Shown here: one piece after another, positions 22,202-34,900 of the stretch
How positions within the stretch are numbered: position 1 is the stretch's first letter
How the letters are laid out: every line of letters begins with the position of its first letter
NCBI GenBank assembly: GCA_948567375.1
Contig: OX419757.1
Span: 38,316,001 to 38,380,000, forward strand
Length of the DNA stretch: 64,000 nt
Source of the DNA: Lunularia cruciata
Taxonomy: Eukaryota; Streptophyta; Marchantiopsida; Lunulariales; Lunulariaceae
Direction of reading: 5' to 3'
Translations under genes and position numbers: made by a program
The notes under the pieces: model-generated
Database searches by the model: none
What the model was told of the DNA's origin: nothing
The model's input: only the letters and a program-made list of their open reading frames with translations

Positions 22202-25200
22202 TAGATCTTGACCTTGATCTTCACAAAACTTGCCTACACACTACACATAGGTGGAGGAGCCAACACCAATGGAGATTGATGTTATCCAATGGAGATCACT
22301 TGGCACTATAGATAGAGAAAGACTACAATAAAATGGTGGTTTCTTTTATCGCCAAATTAGACATTATATTGTTTAATGTACACCCAAGAATAGAAGACCC
22401 CAACAAATTGCCCAAATGGAGTTTGTGGAGCATGATGATCAAAGAAACAAAGAATCCAATATAGGAGAATTTGAGCCACCTATTGGGACCTTGATTAGTT
22501 CCGATAAGATTGAAAGCTTTGCCTAGGTAAGTTTGCTTCATTTACAAGGTATGATATTTGATCATAGTTGTAGGATTTTGGTTGATTTTAGAAGTTCAAA
22601 AATTTTCATGTCCATGGAATTACAAAGAAATTAAGTATTCATATCAAGCCAATAATTAGAAGAAGATTTGATAATGGATGGTAGAAAGTGTACATTTTGT
22701 ACCTCACATCTTATTATATTTAAGATTGGGAAAGATTATTTGGAGTGTATGAGGTTTGTAATAGCACCTCCACACTATGATTTCATTTTAGGGTTGTCTT
22801 GGTTTGAATTTCATAAGGTTCAATTTGATTGGACCCCATGACAAATTCAAATATAATACCAAGCTAAGAGATACCTATTGTTTGGCATATTTGAGTAAGA
22901 CACTTAAGAATAATTTTCAATCCTAGGACGGGAAATTTGTTAATAAAGTAGCCATAGAGAAATCTTTGGAGGAAGATAAGTCTATTTTTGTGGTGTGAAT
23001 CAAGCAAATTGTGCATAGAGAATCTGATGAGGGCCAAAAGCCAAATTAAGCAATGGTTGATCAAATTGTTGAAGAGTTTTTAGATGTATTTCCGGATGAT
23101 TTGCCAAAGGGATGACTATTTGATTGTGGTATGCTCTTCAAGATTGAGTTATTGCCAAGAAGTACTCTAATTTATTGACTCTCACCAAAGGAGTTGGATA
23201 AGCTCCAAATAACATTAATGGAGTTGTTAGAGAAGGATTTCATACAAAATAGTACATCTCTATAGGAAAAATTGGTACTATTTGTTCCAAAGTAGGATGG
23301 AAGATTTTCTTCTATATTGATTACCGTAGCCTCAATAAACATGTAGTGAGGAATGCATATCTCTTGCCTTAAATTGATGACTTGCTTGATGGGTTGAGTG
23401 AAACACAATACTTCTCCAAGTTGGATATCCAAAGGGACAATTTGCAAATTCACATTGATAGGGAAGATGTGCAAAAGATTGCCTTTTGCACAAGGTATGG
23501 GCATTTTGATGGAGAGTTCTACTTTTTGGGCTCCTTTATGCTCCATCAATCTTCATGGATCAAATGTATCAAGTGTTGGATGAGCTTTTGGATTGGTAAG
23601 TGGTTATGTTCTTGGATGATATTTTATTCTATAGCAAGATGGATGTATAAAATGCAAATCATGGGCAAGAAGTCCTAAGACGACTATGTCAATGGAAGTT
23701 TTACAACAAGAAATCAAAGTGTGCCTTTTGGCCAAAAAAGTTACCTTCTTGGATCATAAGATCTCATCACAAGGGATCAAAATGGAAGAGGAGAAAATCA
23801 AAGCTATTATTGATTGTGCTACTCCATAGTATGCTACAAAAGTGTGTACATTTAATGGATTGGTACATTTTACCAACAATTCATCCACTACTCGTGTTGT
23901 TACACCATTGACCGACCTCTTGGAGAAGACCTCAAGCTTTTAATGGACCACCAAGCATGAAGAAGCATCCTAGAAGTTAAAACATATGGTTTCTTCAAGA
24001 CCCATTCTTCAACCATATGATCCTCACCTACCTTATGTGGTTGATTTTGATACTTCTAACTTTACCATTGGAGCTATATTGCAGTAGGAATTTCCAAATG
24101 GGTTGCATCCCATTGCCTTTGTGCTTGGCCAAGTAAACACCATAGAAAAGAATTACTCTACTCAAGATCAAGAACAACTAGCAATGGTATATGCCACTAA
24201 GGTATGGACACATTATCTCTTAGGGAAACACGTGATCATGAGAATTGATCACAAACCCTTATTGTAGATATTACATTTAAAGCACATGAAGAGTTGAAAT
24301 AATTGATGGGAGAAACAACACAAAAATTTTGATATCAAACTTGAGTACAAACTTGGTAAATTCTATGTCATCCTCAATGCTCTATCATAATGACCTGATT
24401 TGAAATCTCTTCCTTTCATCACAATCACAATTACAATAGTGTTAGTGGACTTGAAAGTCCAAAGCAAGTTTAGGATAACTTTACAACAAGACCCTTTCTT
24501 TTAGATGGTATAAGGTCATCTTGCACCACGCAACAAGGAGCAAAAAACCTTTTTCTTCAAGGAGGGCCTTTAATTTTACGAGAACCGGATCTATGTTCCA
24601 GCCAAGGATGATCTACAACTTGTATGCCTTCAAGAAGCACGTGATTTACTAGTTGTTGGTCACATGGGTGTGAACAAGACTTAGATACAATGCCAATGGT
24701 GGAGGCCCAACATGGCACAAGATGTTTTAGAGTTTGTTTGATCTTGTGAGAGCAGTTGATGCAACAAGGCCAACAGCCAAAAACCGAGTGGATTCCTTCA
24801 ACCGCTTCTTATCTCATTTGCTTGATGGGAACACGTGAACTTAGATCTCATCACACTCTTGCTCAAGATAAAGAAAGTGCACACAAAAATCATTGTGTTT
24901 GTTGATAAGCTGAGGAAGCAAATCTCTTTAGCCCTAACCTTTGATACAATGGATGCTCCAACATTGGTCTAGATCTACTTTGACAATGTCTTCAAGCATC
25001 ATTGGATGCCTCGTGTACTCATCTCCGATAGTGATCCTTGATTCACCAAAAAAAATTGACAAACACTCTTCAAGCTACTCGGCACCAAGCTTACTTTGTC
25101 CATTGTCTATAATCCTTAAATTCATGGATAAACCAAACTTGAAAATTGCACCTTGGAGTATATGCTTCATGCCTTTGTCAACATTCACCATACCAATTGG

Positions 25201-25394
25201 GATGAGTGTCTTGTAGTTGCTGAATTTGCCTACAATTCCACTTTATCTTTTCATGTTTCCAATTTGAAACATTTGTTTCTAATTTATCTTCCTTTTCCTC
25301 TTTGTTGTGCATATCTATATATATTTTTATATTTTTTATATTTTTATATTGCTACATAACATACATCACTAACAAAATCACACATAAGTCATAC

Positions 25395-25858
25395 ATGCCA
25401 CAATAAATCAATTTGTTTACACAACTCAAATCACACTCAATTAGACCAATATTTGATTTATCACTCTATAATATAAAAACAATTAGGTATTGATTATAGT
25501 CAAGCCACACCCACTCTAGCTAAAAGAACTCAAGTGATGTTCATCGCACTCTATCCACCATAGCTAGAAATTCAAAAGCTCAACATCATAGAAGTGAGCT
25601 CTCTAGAGCTACATTTCAAGAGTATACTTCTTGGACTTGAGCTAGGTCTCAAACCCTAACAGTCCCATTGACGGCACACACCCAATGGTGCAAACGGTGC
25701 TAAGTGATGGTAGGCCCCACCATGTATTCATTATCCCAAACACAAAATCTGATCATAAACAAGTAGTCTATGAGTAACTACCAAAATACGCATGACTACT
25801 AACATTAATACTCTAGAGTCCAAGCAATCTAGATGTGATGCTACAAATGGCGTGACAT
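25395..25858 (+). repeat. Unclassified dispersed repeat, copy B (3' part only)
   Basis: This segment aligns with the last 450 bp of copy A. It ends at the equivalent word (ACAAATGGCGTGAC against ACAAATGGTGTGAC) and stands between the integrase and chromodomain of the third family-1 copy. It is preceded by an AT-rich tract (25313-25360). Confidence 0.7.
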
Positions 25859-26109
25859 CTTGTGTCCAATCTCCTCCTCCTCCCATCACTATCAACAATC
25901 ATGAGTATGAAGTTGATCATATCCTTGCACATCACCATATTCAATGTGATCACCAACAACATACGGAATACAAAGTCCTTTGCAAATGGTATCCCCTTCA
26001 TGATGCCTCTTGGGAGCTTCTTTCTCATCTCCAAGATGAAAAAACAACCATCTAGGAGTTTGAAACTTCCATGGTGATGAGGATGTCACCAACTAGCAGT
26101 GGGAGAATA

Positions 26110-26552
26110 TATAACAATATGGAGTTTACCAACCAATTAGTCAAGACTAACAAAGTAGCAAGTAGGCCAAATTAGTCAAGAATTATAAGAATATTTTAAA
26201 AGCATCTAGGAAGCTACTTGGTACCTTCTAAGTATTGGGTATGTGCATGCCAAGTGGCAACTTCTAGGAGAAAGCTTCTTGGGAAGCTTCTTGACTAGCT
26301 TAACTTGCACGTCAAGTAGGTGGTTTCTAGAAGGAAATTTCTCAAGAAAATTCTTTGTTAGCTTGGCTTGCACTCTAAGAAAATGGCTTTTAGGAAGGTT
26401 CTTCAGAAGTTTTTCAAGAGACTTGTATGTTCCCTATAAATACCAAAGCCCAAGCTCATGCTAGGCATTCAAAGCTTCCTTCATCCAAGAGTCCCAATAT
26501 GATCTCTCACCTTGATCTTCCATTCTTTTATTTCTCTCCTTGGCTTTTTACA
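26110..26552 (+). repeat. 3' LTR of the third family-1 copy
   Basis: This 443-bp LTR is recognisable by TATAACAATATGGAG at the start (TG changed to TA), the GAAGCTTCTTGGGAAGCTTC words, the CTATAAATAC TATA box near 26437 and the TTTTTACA end. It is clearly more diverged than the inner-copy LTRs. Confidence 0.85.
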
Positions 26553-26569
26553 AGAGGTCTTACAAAAAC

Positions 26570-27860
26570 ACTCTATCTCATAAATCAACATTGGATTGAT
26601 TCAGCCGCCATTTAGCATTTGATATAATAAGAGTGTTTATCTAGTCCTAAACTATTAGCATCACCAAGGATGAGATCAAATCGTCTCTCCTAGCAAAAAC
26701 AAAATTTGTTTAGGTCTTGACTAATCATTGGGGTAACAATTGAAGGTGGACCAGTTGGCTAGGACACCAGTCTAGGAACCACATGTATGGGTTCAAACCT
26801 TATTGCACATAATCTAGAAGGGTGGATAGATTTTGCCAAATGATGACCAAATTCATCTAAATTCTAGCCTCTCTAGCCATTGCCTCATGTGTCAAAATAC
26901 CAAATGAGGCTTTTCATTTTGTCAAATCCTCTCCAATTTGGCTAACCTTCACCAACTTGAGCACTATCTAGGGCAATTCAAGAAACCTCCAACTTTGGAC
27001 AACCTTTGCCAACTTGATCTCCAAATTTAGACAACCTCTACAAATTTGATGCATCTTCTCTATAGTTAGCTGACCTCCAAATTCTCCACTAACTTTCAAC
27101 TCGAGCCAAATTGAGAGGATGAGGATGTCTTAATCCGTAATTCAAGGGAATAAGTTCCCAAATCCACCTTCAATTTTACACTTTGTGCTCAATTTGCACC
27201 AAATTAACCTTGATTTCACCTCCATGTGCTCAAATCGAACACCTATTATCTCAAATTAATTCAATATTCAAAAGTTAGGCAATGCTTATGCACACTGTTT
27301 GCCCCACTATCAAATCTGCATAAACTTGAATAGAGCTTCTGCACATGATCACTCCCAAGGAAATCTAGGACCATGATTTAATGTAGCAACAATTAGCCAA
27401 GCTTGGAGATACCACTAACGCCCTCAATTCTTGCACTCAATTTCTCATTGACTCATACTTCTCTAATGTAATCAATTCATTCTTCTACTCAAATCATACT
27501 CAAATCATACTCAAATCAAATTGGTACTTGATACTCCACTCATTAATTTGCAAACAATCAGGTATTGATCACAATCAAGCCACACTCATTCTAGCTAAGA
27601 CCTCCAAGTGATGCTCATCGGCTTACATCTACCATGACCAAGAACTTGAAAGCTAAACATCAAAAAAGTGAACTCTCTAGAGCTGCATTTTGAAAGTATG
27701 TTCCTCTACTTGACCTAGGTCTCTAGCCTTAATGGTATTACTGATGGAACATTTGATAATGCAAAAGGTACAAGTGAAGATGGGTCTAATCATGTGATTA
27801 GTAGCTATAACATGAAATCTGACCATCATCAGATAATTCATGAGCAACTACCAAAATAGT
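26570..27860 (+). repeat. Unclassified dispersed repeat, copy C (longest)
   Basis: This copy is collinear with copy A over about 1.3 kb. The tRNA-like module is best kept here: CCAGTTGGCTAGGACAC at about 26751 resembles the D-arm/A-box region, and GGTTCAAACC at 26790-26799 is a near-consensus RNA polymerase III B box. It begins about 18 bp after the third-copy LTR. No open reading frame of note is present. Confidence 0.75.
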
Positions 27861-27867
27861 TGGATTG

Positions 27868-27965
27868 TATCTATATATTTATTTATTAAGTGGGGCTCTA
27901 TATATAGAGCCCCATTTATTTATTTATTAATCGATGGATGTATCTATATATTTATTTATTTATAT
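27868..27965. repeat. AT-rich repeat with 24-bp perfect palindrome
   Basis: A perfect palindrome, GGGGCTCTATA mirrored at 27891-27914 with an outer T/A pair, is flanked by ATTT-type repeats. The word GTATCTATATATTTATTTATT occurs at about 27867 and again at about 27941. This could be a small foldback element. Confidence 0.6.
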
Positions 27966-30900
27966 CCATAAAATAGTTAATGTATTTTCATAGAGAAGAA
28001 TTGATAAATTGAAATATTTAAAACTGTGATAAATAATTTTACTAATAATTCTGTAACCCATTCAAACTCACATGTCACATTTTAAATTACCCATCAACTT
28101 TGTTACTTTTAAGAAATGTTACCCGTACAACCTCATGTACTTCTAAGGACGGTCCATGAATTTTGTACAGACTATCTGTAAAGTTTTTACAAGAATTTAC
28201 TTAACCGATACAAGCTAAATCTGAAACTCCAGGTTGTACTTGCATTGGAGTCGGAGTAACTTTGGCTCGGTGAACTGCAAACACGTAATGTCAAATGTAG
28301 TTCATGCGAGAATAAGGCCTTGTCCAGTTCACGTGTCTCAGGGAGGTCCCAGGTGGGAGAAGATAGCTGCTGCGAATTGGGGATATGGGATCGCCGCTCA
28401 GTTCATTGTTGGAGAAAGAAAAGTGGGTCCGATTCAGAGACAGGCTTCGCCGTACGAAGAACTGGTGACCTTCACTGCGACTCCCCATCTATATTTATTG
28501 AAAAGTCTGAATGGTACTAAAGGACACATCCAATACTTATGCCACATACCTGGAGGAGAGTTCCTTTGCTCAGCGGCCGGCGTGGCTTGTCTGAATTGAA
28601 GTAGCCTTACCTTCATAGCATGAAACCTGAGAATTTTGTGGATTGCCCACACATCCATTCAATTCCTCCTTTAGCGGCCTGTTTGTGGGTTCGGACAGAA
28701 AGAGCTGCTGATTTCAAGAAAGCAAATTTCCTGGAAAGAAAAGAATTGGAGGTGGGCGAAATGTTGCAGCTAATGGAACAAGTTGCTGCTCTACAGACTA
28801 GGACTTTGCTACGAATCGACTTTAATATACTCTCTACAGTAGCAAATGTATTAGTTACTGTCGTTACCTTTTTGTGATGTTGGTGAGTTTTGTTTATATT
28901 GTATTGAAGTGCAAACTGGATACCAACTTGCACGTTCAGGAATGGCAGTGTGCGCGGAGAGATGGCTTCATCGATCTGGAGGAAAATTGGTACTTGACTG
29001 ATAAATCAATCTTGCCAGGGCTGGCATAGACAGATCTTGACCATCGGACAGGTTCCGGATAGAAAGTATGCTCCTTCCACTGCTTCTCAAAGAGAGAAAG
29101 TGACCTCATGTGATAACAAGAAGGATGGAAGAAGAAACCCGTCAAACCGAGGAAAAGACAAATAAAATGGGGCTAAGCCCCGATACTATTGGGGCTTAGC
29201 ATATAGTATCGGTAAAAGGAACCTGCCTACAGTACCTGTACTTGCTTTTCAACGAGGATTTGAGGATTGCCCATAGTGCAGGTGCAAACTATCCATGCTT
29301 ATGCCACTTTATAAAGTCAGGAAGGAAGGAAGGAATGATCAATCAGAACCACAGCTCTCAGGAGCAAACACATCTTTCACATGAAGAGGTCGTATTGGAG
29401 ACGAGTCAACATCCGGGACAGCATGGACTGCAGTTGTGAGGGCAGTTTGAGAGACACAGCATACTTGAGAGAATCCATTCTCGCTCACATTATCCCGGAA
29501 ATGTATTCTAATCTGTACAAGTAGTGTCTCCTTTGACTGCTCTGATTATGACACCGTTAACATAGCTTAGTTCCGGGGAAGATTTAGAGACGGCGCGAGA
29601 GCGAGAGCGAGAGCTCGTATCATTATGGTATCATCTGGATGCGCGTTTCCTGGAGTGTGTGCTGCTATGTCCTATACATCACATTACGCTACATGTGCAC
29701 TGTACACTCCGAGACAACCAGATCCTCGACTAATAAATAAAATACTCACCTGCTCGTGCCATGGTCTACTGTGATCGAATCATTTCAGAATCTAAGAGAC
29801 CTTCTTGGAGGCCTCTCGTCTACACAGGGAAGACTGTCAAACACCAGAGCGCCATGTCAGCGAACTGAGAGAAAAAGTTCGGTGGCACCGCTCTTTGTTG
29901 TAGAAAATGGTGAATCCCGTTCCGGGATTTCCGTCGGCAAAGAAACAGCTGCGTTCAGGACCACTATCCCGAAATAAAGCGAAAATTGCGTTATTTGCAG
30001 GGAAGTATACGGCACTAGGTTCCCGGAGGGGCAGTGGGACCGTCCGTCCACAAGAAGTGGATGGGCGAACTACCTTGAGCCAAAGGAAAGGGCTTGTTCT
30101 TAGCTCGTGCTGGAAGCGATAGTCCCAGTCTCCGCGTCGTTGGCTGGCTCTGACCTGACATGCAGCATTCTCTTCTCTTACCTTTCCTTTCCCCCTTCCT
30201 TCTTCGATTGGACTTTTTGGAATACGGGAGATGGAGCATCTGTGATTCACTTTCTGGTCTTCCCCGGTCGCGGTCAATTTTGTCGATGATGAGAGGGAGT
30301 TGACTGTATTGTATGCAGCTGCTGCTGAGAAGCTTTTCACATAAGGACGCGAGGCGTAGGAGAGGGTGAGAGTGTCTGTGAGAAGGACGGGTGAGGAGAG
30401 GAGGAATGTGGAGTTTTTGTTTAAGATGCGAGACGAAGATAATATGTCGCCGGATGTTTAATGCCATGCAGATGCAGGAGGAGAATTGGCATGACCGTTC
30501 CTGTGCAGAGAATGTTAAAAGCAGTTTGGTATTAGTGGTCCCGGGAAGCGCAGATTTGGTGATGCATTGCTGAAGATGTGAAGGAATTGCACATTGTACA
30601 TAGTAAATAACCACTCTGGTGTTCCCGCACGGTATTCCTTTTTATTTATTTATTTATTTGTTAAGAATTCTGCCTTCCTCCCTCGCTGTTCTGTATCAAA
30701 CAAACGGAGAACGAGGACGAGGACGAGGCCTTGAGGTTACGTCTGCGGTCGAGCTTTGCGACGGAACCTTGGCTTCATCAAATTCAAGTTTGTGAAGGTA
30801 CGTGGAGGTGCATATTGCTGGCTGCTTATTCTCTGTAGGTTGAAATCCTTTTGATGGGTGATGGAAAGAGGAAAGTGGTAAAAGCGATTAGATTTGAAGA

Positions 30901-31907
30901 GTGTCTCGGGGAAGGGATGACTTGTGGGGAAAGGACAAACGTGCAAGTTAGGGAGGAAAGTTTTGGTTGAATTTGGCAGCTTGCATGGTCAGTGGCAAAA
31001 GAGAAATGCTCGGCTTGTGAAGGTAGAGATAGGTCTAGTGCGCAATCTGTGCGAGTCTGGTCTTCCTTTCGATAAGGGGGTTGAGAAGGAGACGTTAACC
31101 AGCGATACGAAGGACCGAACTTGTGGCACTCGAAGAAGGGTCATGTTCCTGAAATATTACAGTTAGAGTGGTCATCACCAGTTCAATCAGACCTTCTTTT
31201 CTTGTGATTACGGGGAACACAACAGTTCGATCCTGAATTGGTTACACTTCACTCGTGTGGGAGTCATTGATCGCAAGATTGACCTTTTTATATGTGGAGG
31301 AGACGAGCTGCTCTGACCTCGTACAGCAAGGAATATCTTTAGCATTGGTCATGGGGTACTTCTGGTTTGTAGCTCTATATTAGCACTGAAGAACTATTTC
31401 TTTGGGAAGAAGAATTACATGTTATTCAAGCGTAAGTAAGAAGTGAAAACCTAAGGAATAAGACCATTTGCCTCGTCAAGTACTATTTCTTTTTTTTGTG
31501 ATTCACTATACAACGTTCGGACAGTAGGGGACCTCGGACTGGAACATACTTTCTTGACTTACTTCGCAGACTTCAAGGGTTCTCATCATCTGACCTTATT
31601 CTGCTCTCTAGGAAAACTATGTTTTTACATACAGACGTCCACCTGTTTGATCGTGAAATCCCCAATAAAAGATATAGCTGAATTCCCTTGCTCTAAAAAC
31701 TTTCATGAATGAATCCGAATTGATGCGATGTAAAGTTTATGCCTTACTTCACTTGAACACTGTGTTCGAAGGTGGCACAGGCATCGAATTCGAAGTCTTG
31801 AGCTGGTGTAGGTGAGAGTGGTAGTGTCAGGATCTTCAGCACTGTGGATTGCAAGTGTCAATAACTCTATTTTTGGGCCCGATTGCTCACAGTAAAAATT
31901 GAGGGCC
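27966..31907. other. Intergenic region upstream of the kinase gene
   Basis: I see no supportable gene here. Reading frames of 70-200 codons occur on both strands but overlap each other and match no family known to me. The best of them, 28620-28877 (+), has a short amphipathic stretch only. Small features are the hairpin pair at 29172-29212, a TTTA microsatellite at about 30633-30660 and a GAGGAC-type run near 30710. The last 1-1.5 kb probably contain promoter and 5' UTR of the kinase gene; non-coding exons cannot be excluded. Confidence 0.5.
29172..29212. repeat. Two overlapping, mutually exclusive hairpins
   Basis: GCTAAGCCCC (29172-29181) pairs with GGGGCTTAGC (29191-29200). CCGATACTAT (29180-29189) pairs with ATAGTATCGG (29203-29212). 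The loop of the first hairpin is an arm of the second, so only one can form at a time. Confidence 0.75.
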
Positions 31908-34900
31908 ATGGGTCACAAGGACGTGGTGGAGGTTGACGCTTCTAAAGGAGTTTATACTGTATGCGAGAAATCGTGGGTTGGTAAGTTCATTAGCTGTTTA
32001 CCGTGTACTTTCTTCACTAATTTCTTTCGCATTTTGCACAAAATTATAATTTCCAAGAAATTGGTCCAAGAAAGGTTACACTACAACGTTTCAGGTTCTC
32101 ACTCTAGTATATCTAAATCTTGAGATGAAGGCCAGATCCTGAATCGATAGGACATAGCAAATGTATAGAAGTTGGAGACTGCTATCGAATCATTTACTTG
32201 GGAATTCTAGTCCTTAGTGGGCTTATGCGATTTTGCCCTTACCTAAGCTGTGTAATTGTCACAGTGGGTACCAGATACAAATTACACGAACACATCGGTG
32301 CCGGTTCCTATGGAGATGTCTGTCGGGCCACGGACATGGAGACCTCTCTAGTTGTTGCTCTCAAGGTATGCTACGTTTTGGACTTCAAAGTTTCAGACTA
32401 TTTTTCTTGAATTTCAGGGACTCTCATTCGGAATTCTGTTCCACCTGTGGGTGGTGAACTTGAAGCAGCTACAAATGTCCTCTTTGCTTATCTCGTTCTT
32501 TACTTTCCTTGAGCCGGTGTTGCAGAGAATTCCCGACGTTTTCTTTTGCCACATGCTCGCGAAGCGTGTACTGCGAGAAGTTTGTATAATGAGGCGTTTG
32601 CGTCATCCCTATGTCATCTCCTGTAAGTAGATCGTCAACAGCTGCATCTGTATAGAAATTTGTCAAGACGTCAAAGGTAGTGCAAGTGCAGCGTATTTCG
32701 GGCCTTTATTTGGTGGTTTTATTGTTGATCGATATGCTCTTGCGTAGGTCTACTAGTAGAAGTGCTCCCAGGGAGTTTCTAACCAGTCCTGATTCTTATT
32801 CCTTCTCTCCTTGCCTGCAGTGTCAAATGTTTTCACTTCAGATAACTTGGAGATACAGGGTGGTGTAGACCTCTATATCGCCACCGAGTATGCTGATCGG
32901 TACGACCTCCCCTTTTGACCAGTTTCGGATTGACTATTGTTGCGGATGACTCGACCTTTGGATTCTTCAAATTTGAACGTGCGCTTCAGCTCTTTATAGT
33001 CTTGGACCGAGTGTTTACTTCTTTGGTTCTTCTCCAAACATAAGAGTAGTAATTTGCATGCAAGTTCTGGGGTGTAAGTGCCTGAACCTTGTTCTTATCC
33101 TATCCACTTCTCATGCTTCGACGGCTGTATCTCTGTTTCTTGCAGCGGGGATATGTATCACCTGAAAGACCCGCTTTTACCTGAAGATGTGAGGCTCTTA
33201 GTTTGGCAGCTATTATCTGGCGTGCGGTACTTGCACTCATGTCACGTCTGGCACAGGTATAATTTTGGATTCTGTTTCACCCTATATTGTGTGCTGCGAT
33301 GTCGAGGTCGGTCCTTTTCACACGTAAAATGAACTCTGGATTTGATTTAGTCCTAGGCCTGTTCTCCTGAGAGGTCGAAAGCACACAACGGGAGGTGATG
33401 ACAAAGGACTCCTCGACTCAAACATATCGACCAGTCTCGTAACGAGAGACAAATGATTTCTTGTTTTCTTGTTACCAACGGAACCAACAGTTTTAACAGC
33501 GCTTTTTGAGTATGGCTAGTTGTCCATTGAGTTGGATTTGTTATTGTATTACTCATTTTGGCTAGCATGTTTGAGACCAAACGTGCACTTGGATGCAATC
33601 TCGTCAGGTTTGAACTAGTAGTGGATGAACACAGACGCTAGTGGATCTGTTGGTCCCGTATCCAGTTGCGTTATTAACATGTAACATGCTAAATTCGACA
33701 GAGATATAAAGTCAGAGAACGTACTCCTGACTTCAAAGATGCAAGTCAAAATTTGTGATTTCGGGCTCTCTCGATCTGCTGTTGAGGTATGCGACTTGCA
33801 GAGATTTATCTTGCCAAGTAACGGGTTTACTTTAACTCTGTTGTTTGGTGGATTAGACTGTCTGCTACAGTCAGCTGTTATGATCTGCACTGTTTGTTTT
33901 GATGCAATAGGAGTTGCCTGACTGACATCTGGAGAAACGTCAAGCAGGCAAAAGCTTTGTCAAGTAATGCATTCTTGACGGGATTCTTATTATCATTCTT
34001 GACAATGACTCCTTCTTGCTCTTTCTGGAATGTGAGTTGATCGTAGCTCAATCAGTTGATTCTAGCACTCAAATCATGATGAGTTATGTGATGATGCAGA
34101 GCTCAGCAACCGTCGAGCCTAGACAGATCCCAACAACTGGAAGACGTGGCAAAGGCGGTAAACCTGTGCTAGTCAGACAGTACACTAAGACTGTAAGTGC
34201 ATGAACTAATTGAAGCCCTGTACATACTTTTCAAGTTATTCCTCCAGAGTGATACTTGCCACGAATTTTTTGCTGATGGAACGTTAATAAGCATGGCATA
34301 TTTTGACCGGTGATTCAGGTTGTCACACCCAGCTATAGAGCGCCAGAAGTGATCATGTCCCAAGGACAATACACGTCAGCTATCGACATGTAAGTCCTTG
34401 CGTCGTCGCATTCAGAAATTCATTTACCCACGTCAGGTAGTGACCTCGGATAGTATACAATATTATCTGGTTTCCTTTTCGAATATGTCTGGGATTGGGT
34501 TCCAAGGTAGTACATAAGATATGGGCTTCGTTTCAGCAGTTCGTATGAGAATCCTCCGTGTATGTCTTGGACATACGTGCATAACCGAATGGATACTAGT
34601 TGTGTCACAAAGAGTCTGGGTTACTCACAAGGAGTCTGTTTGTCTTCGTTTCCTGTTCTGCAGATGGGCTCTTGGGTGCATCTTTTGGGTGAGTAGTTGA
34701 GCATAGATATACCATACGAACTTGTGAAGAAACTCTCACAATTGTACAGACCACCTACTAGAGGCAGGACTCTCGTTTCAGTTTCTTATATGTTTTCAGA
34801 TTGTGTTAGAAATGCATTTGACGAGGGAGTGGCGTCTTATTATAAGCTTGTGTTATTCGCAGGAACTGTTGGTACGACAATTTAGTCAACAACGAACGGG

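Larger units (their letters stand above)
21430..26552 (+). mobile_element. Third family-1 Ty3/gypsy copy, 5'-truncated and heavily decayed
   Basis: The copy starts inside gag (a MQLVEQFDSLV-type segment at about 21465), lacks its 5' LTR, and ends with a 3' LTR at 26110-26552. Order: gag end (to 22330), protease at about 22520-22860 with DFR in place of DSG, one linker repeat unit (about 22925-22985), RT (23040-23830), RNase H (23950-24390), integrase (24540-25240) and chromodomain (about 25885-26090). About 350 bp between integrase and chromodomain are deleted relative to the inner copy, and repeat copy B lies there. Dozens of stops make it a relic, older than the copy at 3245-8876. Confidence 0.88.

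Noticed and set aside
26751-26800. tRNA gene suggested by A- and B-box-like words in repeat copy C
   Set aside because: The acceptor and anticodon stems do not pair and no anticodon loop is evident. It is at most a tRNA-derived remnant within a repeat.
28234-28599. 121-codon plus-strand frame
   Set aside because: It begins only at a TTG, has no motif, and is overlapped by other frames on both strands.
30015-30614. 199-codon minus-strand frame upstream of the kinase gene
   Set aside because: It overlaps another minus-strand frame (29837-30340) and a plus-strand one with equal claim. The composition is low-information, no family is recognised, and the region is likely promoter.
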